A stretch of 64,000 bases of DNA, from positions 6,511-70,510 of the forward strand of contig JAEWCC010000051.1 in NCBI GenBank assembly GCA_023390815.1, given 5' to 3'. Every line of letters starts with the position of its first letter. Position 1 is the first letter of the stretch. The notes beneath the pieces are model-generated. The model had not been told where the DNA came from. It was given only the letters and a program-made list of their open reading frames with translations, and ran no database searches. The translations under genes and the position numbers were made by a program. Origin of the DNA: Bacillota bacterium. Its GTDB lineage: Bacteria; Bacillota; Clostridia; Christensenellales; SZUA-584. Below, one piece after another: positions 58,514 through 64,000 of the stretch.

Positions 58514-59245
58514 TTGGAAGCATACCGGTATCTTGCAGCCGTATATGACCGTATGATGGACGACGTGGACTATGACGCATGGGCGGCATATCTGCACGGG
58601 CTGTTACAGCGCCACGGAGCCAAACGCGTTTTTGAAGCCGCTTGCGGCACGGGTGCGCTCACACAGCGGCTGTATGATCTGGGCTACGACATCGTCGCAT
58701 CGGATATTTCCGAGGCGATGTTGCGCACTGCAACCGAAAACGCGCGCAAAAGTGGACGGGAGATCCGGTATATCCGTCAGGACCTGCGCCATATGGAAAC
58801 TGCACGCCCGGTGGATGCCATTGTCTGCGCATGCGATGGCCTCAATTACGTGGATTTAAGCGGCGCAAAGGCGTTTGCGCGCAGCGCATATGCCGCGCTG
58901 AAGCCGGGCGGGCTGCTGCTTTTTGACATCAGCACGCATTATAAACTGAAAAATGTGATGGACGGGCAAGTATATTTTGACGATACGGACGATGCGACAT
59001 GCATTTGGCAAAATCGGTTTAGTGAGCCGGAAGGCACACTGACCATGGATGTAACGCTGTTTATCCGGCGCGGCGAGCTGTTTGAACGTCAAAGCGAGCG
59101 GCACGTCCAGTATGCCCATGATAACGAAATACTCCGCGGCGTCATGCGGGACGCCGGTTTTGGCACGGTGGAAATATACGACGCTTTCACGGCAAACGCA
59201 CCCGTGAAGGAGACGCAAAGGGCACAATTTGTGTGCACACGATAG
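58514..59245 (+). CDS. Class I SAM-dependent methyltransferase
   Basis: 243 residues from TTG 58514, chosen because GAGGAG lies five bases upstream and EAYRYLAAVYDRMMDDVDY is the usual N-terminus of this group. A TTG at 58451 would add 21 atypical residues. Motif I is VFEAACGTGALTQRL, followed by VASDISEAML and ICACDGLNYV; GGLLLFDISTHYKL follows. It is a small-molecule methyltransferase-like protein (YodH/UbiE-like fold) with unknown substrate, and lies next to the TPR gene, 46 bases away. Confidence 0.88.
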   Translation: MEAYRYLAAVYDRMMDDVDYDAWAAYLHGLLQRHGAKRVFEAACGTGALTQRLYDLGYDIVASDISEAMLRTATENARKSGREIRYIRQDLRHMETARPVDAIVCACDGLNYVDLSGAKAFARSAYAALKPGGLLLFDISTHYKLKNVMDGQVYFDDTDDATCIWQNRFSEPEGTLTMDVTLFIRRGELFERQSERHVQYAHDNEILRGVMRDAGFGTVEIYDAFTANAPVKETQRAQFVCTR

Positions 59246-59291
59246 TTTTCCGCCCGCTATAACTATGGTATAATGAACTCAAAGGAGAGTC

Positions 59292-61016
59292 ATGGAAGAA
59301 AAGAACGGCAGTAAAAAAATAGATAATAAAGTGCTGAGTTTCAATCAGCCCGCGGAATTCTTCGTGCGGAAGGCGGAGAAGCATATCGACGCGGGCAATT
59401 TTATCGAAGCGTTGCAGCTTTACCGCCAGGTGCTGGGCATGGACCCGCACAACGTGGAATACCTGCTGGGTATTGCGCAGATTTACTCGGAAATGGGATT
59501 GTACGCCGAATCAAACGACGTACTGCTCAAAATCGTGCGTTATGGCAACGCACCCACCGAGTGTCTGTTTGCGCTGGGCTGCAACTATATGGGTATGAAA
59601 AAATACGACCTCGCGGACGAGGCGTTCGAACAATATCTCGCGGTGGATCCCGACGGCGAGTATGCCGACGAGATCGACGAGCTTTTTGATATCCTCGACG
59701 AGGAAGACCTGATTGATGATGGCGGGCTGCAGGATGTCAACCGGCGCATGCTCATCGACGAAGCATCGGAGGGCAAGGATTACCTCGACAGCGGCGACTA
59801 TAAGGCCGCGGTGAAGCATTTGGAGAACGTGGTGCGCAGGGACCCTTCCATGGTGTCCGCGATGAACAACCTTGCCCTGTCTTACTTCTTTGACGGGCGC
59901 AAGGAAAAAGCGGTCGAAACGGCCATTCGTGTGTTGGAGGCGCAGCCGGTCAATCTGCACGCAATCTGCAACCTCGCGCTGTTCTATTCGGATCTTGGGA
60001 GTGGGGCTCGCGCGGCAGAGCAGCTTGAAAAACTGGAGACCCTTGGCGATATCGAACCGGAGGATATCCATAAGGTGGCGCTCACGTACTGCGAACTGGG
60101 GAGTCACGAGAAGGCATACCGCTGGTTTTTAAAGATCGTTGCGCTTCAACCTTACGATATTCGCATTCTTCATTTTACAGGGCTTGCCGCGTACAACTGT
60201 TCATTGTTCGCGGAGGCTGCCGGATATTTTGTCCGCATACTCAAGATCGACCCTAAAAACAGTCTGGCCTCCTATTACAAAGCCAAAGCGGAGGATGCCA
60301 AGGTAAACGGAGCCGTTAAAAAGCTTGAATACGTGTATCAGGTGCAGTTTAGCGAGATTAAACGCAGAATTAAATATCTAAACGATTGTCTGAAGCATAA
60401 AGACGGAAGTTTCGAGAAAAAATGGATGGAGGATGCGTATTTCAAGTCCATCATTCTCTGGGGGCTGCATTACGGAGACGAGTACATCAAAAAGATCGCG
60501 CTCGAGATCATGTGCATGTTCTCGGATGAAGAGGTGGAGGAGGAGTTCCGCAATTTCCTGCTGAAAAGCGCTGAAACCGATGAGATCAAAAACGATGTGT
60601 TCCTGTATCTCAAACGCATGGGCGCAAAGGAACCGTATGTCGCGTATATTAAGGGAGCGATCGCGGAAGTACGCGTGGGAAGCGTCTCAGAGGATTTGAA
60701 GGCATTGCCGGAGCCTTATGCCGAAGCGCTGGACCAGTTTATCCGCACCGCCAGGCGTCGGCAGGACGATGCCGTGATTACGACGGGCGTTGAGCTTCTG
60801 GTGATGGTATCCAAGCACAGGAGTGACAGCGGACAATGGATACGCAAGCCGGAGGCGTTTGCGGCTGCGCTTGAGTATATCGCCATGCACAGGGCCGAGG
60901 GGGCGGCTTTGCTTACACAAAAGCAGCTCGCGGAAATCTATCATGTATCGATACCGACGCTGAGCCGCTACTGCACGATCATATACGAGGTGCTTAAAGA
61001 TGCAGAAGCTGATTGA
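59292..61016 (+). CDS. TPR-repeat protein with a C-terminal helix-turn-helix
   Basis: 574 residues, soluble. Tetratricopeptide-like helical pairs run through residues about 20-340 (AEKHIDAGNFIEALQLYRQV, LFALGCNYMGMKKYDLADEA, LALSYFFDGRKEKAVETAIR, KVALTYCELGSHEKAYRWF). An acidic stretch (DELFDILDEEDLIDDGG) lies near 135-150. The tail QKQLAEIYHVSIPTLSRYC (about 545-563) reads like a helix-turn-helix. AAAGGAG precedes ATG. The stop overlaps the next gene by 17 bases. The role is unknown; a scaffold or regulator for the HEAT-like and HD partners is plausible. Confidence 0.8.
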   Translation: MEEKNGSKKIDNKVLSFNQPAEFFVRKAEKHIDAGNFIEALQLYRQVLGMDPHNVEYLLGIAQIYSEMGLYAESNDVLLKIVRYGNAPTECLFALGCNYMGMKKYDLADEAFEQYLAVDPDGEYADEIDELFDILDEEDLIDDGGLQDVNRRMLIDEASEGKDYLDSGDYKAAVKHLENVVRRDPSMVSAMNNLALSYFFDGRKEKAVETAIRVLEAQPVNLHAICNLALFYSDLGSGARAAEQLEKLETLGDIEPEDIHKVALTYCELGSHEKAYRWFLKIVALQPYDIRILHFTGLAAYNCSLFAEAAGYFVRILKIDPKNSLASYYKAKAEDAKVNGAVKKLEYVYQVQFSEIKRRIKYLNDCLKHKDGSFEKKWMEDAYFKSIILWGLHYGDEYIKKIALEIMCMFSDEEVEEEFRNFLLKSAETDEIKNDVFLYLKRMGAKEPYVAYIKGAIAEVRVGSVSEDLKALPEPYAEALDQFIRTARRRQDDAVITTGVELLVMVSKHRSDSGQWIRKPEAFAAALEYIAMHRAEGAALLTQKQLAEIYHVSIPTLSRYCTIIYEVLKDAEAD

Positions 61017-61830
61017 CTTTGAAAGCCGGTTTCGCGATTACCTCGCTGAATACCGGGCGAAACACGATATCGCCGAAGACGTACTGGACGAGCTGATACC
61101 GGAGCTTTATCTGCGCTGGCTCGAAAAGCCGCTTGAAGAGCTGGACGGTAAAACGCCGTGCAGCTATTTTGACGAAATCCCGGGAACAGATCTGGTTATG
61201 TTGTTGGGACAGTATTTTTTTGCTAATATGCAGATACCCGGCGCGCTGCTTAACCGTATTGCGGATACGAAGGAGGAGACTTTTCCCTACGTGCATTCGC
61301 TTCTGCAGAATTTGGAAGGCGAGCGCAGCGACGAATTCAAAGCCATTCTGGTGCAGCTCATCGAGGAGATGGAAATGCCGCATCCGTATGACTATTATAT
61401 CAGCGTGATTGCGGGCACGTCGGAAGGCAGCGATTTTTCGGAAGCGTGCGTTGACGCCCTGAAGAGCTCCGGCAATGCGGTGAAGGACGCACTTATTGAT
61501 GCGTTTGATAACGCGGCCAGTGAATACGCCGAAGACTGCTTTTTGGATATACTCGCCGATCTGCCGTATGATGAGCGTGTTTTTACGAATGTGCTGGACA
61601 AGTTTGTCAGCAACGAGGGCAAGCGCGCGTTTTACGCCAGCTGTCTCGGTAAACTGGGCAACGAAAAGGCGCTGCCCTACCTCGAGGAGGCGTTGCGGCA
61701 AGATGGGCTTACGTATTTTGAATACATATCGATCAAGAACGCGCTGGAAGAACTCGGCGGCGAAGTGGACATCGAACGCGACTTCACCGGAGACACGGAC
61801 TACGACGCGCTCATCGGCAGGGAGGACTAA
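61000..61830 (+). CDS. HEAT-repeat-like helical protein, function unknown
   Basis: 276 residues, all-helical and acidic. Segments such as SDEFKAILVQLIEEMEMPHP, VDALKSSGNAVKDALIDAF and LGNEKALPYLEEALRQDGLT look like HEAT or ARM-type repeats. No catalytic motif is visible. It overlaps the TPR gene by 17 bases and the HD gene by one, so the three are translationally coupled. The tight pairing with a TPR-HTH protein suggests they act together, perhaps in folding or in RNA metabolism with the downstream methyltransferase; this is inference. Confidence 0.7.
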   Translation: MQKLIDFESRFRDYLAEYRAKHDIAEDVLDELIPELYLRWLEKPLEELDGKTPCSYFDEIPGTDLVMLLGQYFFANMQIPGALLNRIADTKEETFPYVHSLLQNLEGERSDEFKAILVQLIEEMEMPHPYDYYISVIAGTSEGSDFSEACVDALKSSGNAVKDALIDAFDNAASEYAEDCFLDILADLPYDERVFTNVLDKFVSNEGKRAFYASCLGKLGNEKALPYLEEALRQDGLTYFEYISIKNALEELGGEVDIERDFTGDTDYDALIGRED

Positions 61831-62510
61831 TGGCTGTAACACTGGAAGACGTCAGGAATTGTGAAAAGATCAAGGAGCTTGTGAGTCAGGCAAATAAGGT
61901 GCTTGAAGTCATCGGATACACGGACCACGGCCCGCGCCATGTGGGCTACGTGAGCCGCATTGCGGGGGAAATACTCAGCAAGCTCAACATGCCCGAACGG
62001 CGCATTGAACTGGCTAAGATCGCGGGCTGGGTACACGATGTGGGCAACCTGGTGAACAGAAAGAACCACGGACTCAACGGCGCGGTGATGCTGTTTCCGA
62101 TACTGTGTGATATCGGGCTTCCGGTTTCGGAGGTTTGCGAGATTTGCGCAGCGGTCGGTTCGCACGAAGAGGAGATGGGCAAGCCGGTCAGCGATATATC
62201 GGCGGCGCTGATTCTCGCGGATAAGGTGGATGCGCACCGTGCGCGCGTACGAATAAAAAGCTACTCGCCGAACGACATCCACGACCGCGTCAACTACGCG
62301 ATCCAGACGACCAAGCTTACCGTTCAGGACGGTACGATCTCCATCGATTACACGATGAACGAAAGCAGCTCGCCGATGGACTTCATGACGATATATCTAA
62401 CGCGCATGCAGATGTGCGAGCAGAGCGCACAGTTTTTGGGCTGCAACTTCGGGCTGTATATCAACGGCGTCAAACTCAATCGCTGGGAAAACAAAGCCAA
62501 TGCAGTATAG
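61830..62510 (+). CDS. HD-domain phosphohydrolase
   Basis: 226 residues. The HD-domain metal ligands appear as HGPRHVGYVSRIAGEI (first His), AGWVHDVGNLVNRKNHGLNG (His-Asp, then His) and ILADKVDAHRARV (last Asp). It should hydrolyse a nucleotide or cyclic nucleotide phosphate ester. The C-terminal region (about 130-226) is beta-rich and lacks a known effector domain. It begins on the last base of the previous stop and ends inside the methyltransferase gene. Confidence 0.85.
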   Translation: MAVTLEDVRNCEKIKELVSQANKVLEVIGYTDHGPRHVGYVSRIAGEILSKLNMPERRIELAKIAGWVHDVGNLVNRKNHGLNGAVMLFPILCDIGLPVSEVCEICAAVGSHEEEMGKPVSDISAALILADKVDAHRARVRIKSYSPNDIHDRVNYAIQTTKLTVQDGTISIDYTMNESSSPMDFMTIYLTRMQMCEQSAQFLGCNFGLYINGVKLNRWENKANAV

Positions 62511-63582
62511 ATGCTTTGCCTCCTGCGCGTTCGGGCTTGAGGCCGTCACTGCGCAAGAGCTTAAAAACCTGAAACTTAACGACGTACTCGCCCGCGACGC
62601 GCGGGTGTATTTTTCTGCCGACGCATATGGTCTCGCGCGCTCGAACCTTTGGCTACGCACCGCGGACCGGGTATACATCGAACTTGCGCAGGCGGAGGTA
62701 TCGACGTTCGACGCGCTGTTTGAAGCGGTGAAAGCCACCCCGTGGGAGGATTATATCCCGGCGGACGCGCGCATTGACGTCAACGCGGACGCAGTAGGCA
62801 GCACGCTGTTTTCCGTGTCAGACATCCAATCTATTTCCAAGAAGGCCATCGCCGTACGGCTCGGCCAGAAGTACCGACTGACCACGCTACCCGAAACGGG
62901 CGCGCGCTACGACGTGCACATCAAGCTGCTGCGCAACACCGCATCGTTGTGCCTCAATGTGAGCGGCGCGGGGCTGAACCGGCGCGGATACCGCAAGGAG
63001 AATGTGGCGGCACCCATACGCGAGACGCTCGCGGCGGGTATTGTGATGCTCTCGAACTGGCGCGGCGGCGATTTCGCCGATCCGCTGTGCGGTTCGGGCA
63101 CGATTGCCATCGAAGCCGCAATGATCGGCGCGAACATCGCCCCGGGACTCACGCGTACGTTTGACGGCGAGCGCTGGCGCATGTTCGGCGGCGAGTGGAA
63201 AACCGAGCGGCAGGCCGCGCGGGAAGCCGTAAAGCCGCAGCCCGACGTATATGCGTCCGATATCGATCCCAAAGCCATCGGCGCGGCGGATGCCAACGCC
63301 AAGGCCGGAGGCATAACGCTGAAGCTCTATCATGCGGATGTGAAGGACTTTGCGCGAAGGGACTGCCTCATTGTCACCAACCCGCCGTACGCACAGCGGT
63401 TGGGGGATACTCAAAGCGTTCACAAGCTGTACGGGGACATGGGCAGAGCGTTTGCGGGCGTACAGAGAAAGCACATCATCACCGCGGACGAGCAGTTCGA
63501 ACGGTATTTCGGCAAGCGTGCCGCGAAAAAACGCAAGCTCTACAACGGCAGTATCCGCTGCACATTCTATCAGTATTTTTGA
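62500..63582 (+). CDS. THUMP-domain class I rRNA methyltransferase, RlmL/YpsC type
   Basis: 360 residues. Residues 1-160 hold a ferredoxin-like and THUMP RNA-binding region (FASCAFGLEAVTAQELKNL, AVGSTLFSVSDIQSISKKAI). The Rossmann methyltransferase follows with motif I DPLCGSGTIAIEAAMIG, then VYASDIDPKAIGAADANA and catalytic motif IV VTNPPYAQRLG. This is the m2G 23S rRNA (RlmL N-half/YpsC) arrangement. It overlaps the HD gene by 11 bases and is followed by tRNA-Arg. Confidence 0.92.
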   Translation: MQYRCFASCAFGLEAVTAQELKNLKLNDVLARDARVYFSADAYGLARSNLWLRTADRVYIELAQAEVSTFDALFEAVKATPWEDYIPADARIDVNADAVGSTLFSVSDIQSISKKAIAVRLGQKYRLTTLPETGARYDVHIKLLRNTASLCLNVSGAGLNRRGYRKENVAAPIRETLAAGIVMLSNWRGGDFADPLCGSGTIAIEAAMIGANIAPGLTRTFDGERWRMFGGEWKTERQAAREAVKPQPDVYASDIDPKAIGAADANAKAGGITLKLYHADVKDFARRDCLIVTNPPYAQRLGDTQSVHKLYGDMGRAFAGVQRKHIITADEQFERYFGKRAAKKRKLYNGSIRCTFYQYF

Positions 63583-63629
63583 TTTTATTTGACTTGAGCC
63601 GAAAATGTGGTATATTAAATAACGCGCGT

Positions 63630-63706
63630 GTGCTCGTAGCTCAGCTGGATAGAGCGTTGGACTCCGACTCCAAAGGTCAGAGGTTCGAATCCTCCCGGGC
63701 ACACCA
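63630..63706 (+). tRNA. tRNA-Arg (anticodon CCG)
   Basis: 77 nt with encoded CCA. GTGCTCG pairs with CGGGCAC (one T-G), the D-arm is TAGCTCAGCTGGATAGAGC, the anticodon stem-loop TTGGACTCCGACTCCAA carries CCG, and the T-arm is AGAGGTTCGAATCCTCC with the usual TTCGAAT loop. Confidence 0.93.
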
Positions 63707-63742
63707 AAATAAACGCCACCCATGATGGGTGGCATTTATTTT
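63707..63742 (+). terminator. Terminator of tRNA-Arg
   Basis: AAATAAACGCCACCC and GGGTGGCATTTATTTT form a long stem right after CCA. The bases beyond it (TCCCGGGAGGATTGGAAG) continue as an inverted copy of the tRNA T-arm. Confidence 0.85.
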
Positions 63743-63749
63743 GTCCCGG

Positions 63750-64000
63750 GAGGATTGGAAGCGAGCGTTAAAAAAACGCCCCCGTGTGGGCGTTTTTAGC
63801 GAGATGGGGAGGCAGACAAGTTGGGGAAGCTGAAAGACGGAGCGCGGGATACAGTGCTGAAACATGGTAACCTCCCCGGGCACATTATGATTGAGAGGAT
63901 TCGAAGCGAGCGTTAAAAAAACGCCCCGGTGTGGGGCGTTTTTAGCGAGATGGGGAGGCAGACAAGTTGGGGAAGCTGAAAGACGGAGCGCGGGATACAG
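63750..64000. repeat. 146-bp tandem repeat downstream of tRNA-Arg
   Basis: Copy 1 (63750-63854) and copy 2 (63895-64000, running into the window edge) agree almost base for base: GAGGATT, AAGCGAGCGTTAAAAAAACG, a GGGCG/CGCCC-type hairpin with U run, then GCGAGATGGGGAGGCAGACA, AGTTGGGGAAGCTGAAAGAC and GGAGCGCGGGATACAG. The only differences noted are one base near the start and an extra G/C in the hairpin. A tRNA-end-like CTCCCCGGGCACA lies between them. No ORF in the repeat is credible. Confidence 0.85.

Noticed and set aside
63677..63883. 68-codon minus-strand frame over tRNA-Arg and the repeat
   Set aside because: Overlaps the tRNA in antisense and a repeat unit; a common false gene of this type.

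Overview
The window reads as chromosome from an anaerobic, Gram-positive member of the Bacillota, most likely class Clostridia. The grounds are: strong sigma-A type promoters and GGAGG ribosome binding sites; lipoprotein signal peptides; a SipW/TasA-type secretion locus; cobalamin and lysine (L-box) riboswitches; a purECFMNHD order; an archaeal-type Asd; and moderately high GC. No rRNA, CRISPR array, prophage or intact insertion sequence is seen. Two tRNA genes are present: Ser-GGA (minus) and Arg-CCG (plus).

Layout. 1-4463: the tail of an M81/MlrC-like protein, then a large CotH-kinase lipoprotein with lamin-tail domains. 4524-11856: a sugar-type catabolic island with a FadR-like regulator, a tandem class II aldolase/pseudo-aldolase, a class III aminotransferase, a divergent TetR with paired operators, an FGGY kinase and a URO-D family protein. 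11898-17354: PcrA helicase, a PadR/DUF2812 pair, a macro-domain protein and a vWA protein, then a hairpin-rich repeat. 17464-22444 (minus): a SipW/TasA-like locus with three SipW-type secreted proteins (one fused to a CBM2-like domain), a SipW signal peptidase, an ABC ATPase that has lost every catalytic motif, and an ABC-2-like permease fused to a degenerate SipW-like domain. This is my best candidate for an undescribed system. 22780-33472: a LacI-controlled L-fucose operon (fucI, ABC sugar importer, creatininase-like, URO-D-like, RhaM-type mutarotase) followed by an Anabaena-sensory-rhodopsin-transducer homologue.

33514-35055: a cobalamin riboswitch over a probable CblT/CblS alpha-ribazole salvage pair. 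35137-35407: a tRNA 3'-end scar and tRNA-Ser. 35550-44356: a YjzC-like small protein, then a second LacI-controlled catabolic operon (two URO-D-like proteins, DUF4432, fucose-isomerase-like, Zn-dehydrogenase, FGGY kinase). 44466-51867: purine biosynthesis operon. 52005-54543: PQ-loop protein, metallo-hydrolase and DEAD-box helicase. 54813-58393 (minus): lysine branch asd-dapA-dapB under an L-box, with DapB fused to two aspartokinase-type ACT domains. 58514-64000: methyltransferase, a TPR/HEAT/HD/rRNA-methyltransferase run, tRNA-Arg and a 146-bp tandem repeat.

How the parts may connect (inference): three separately regulated catabolic clusters pair sugar isomerases, kinases or aldolases with divergent URO-D superfamily proteins. 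In this superfamily such proteins are often corrinoid-linked methyltransferases, and a cobalamin salvage operon sits between the clusters. The SipW/TasA-like locus probably builds a surface fibre that may bind polysaccharide.
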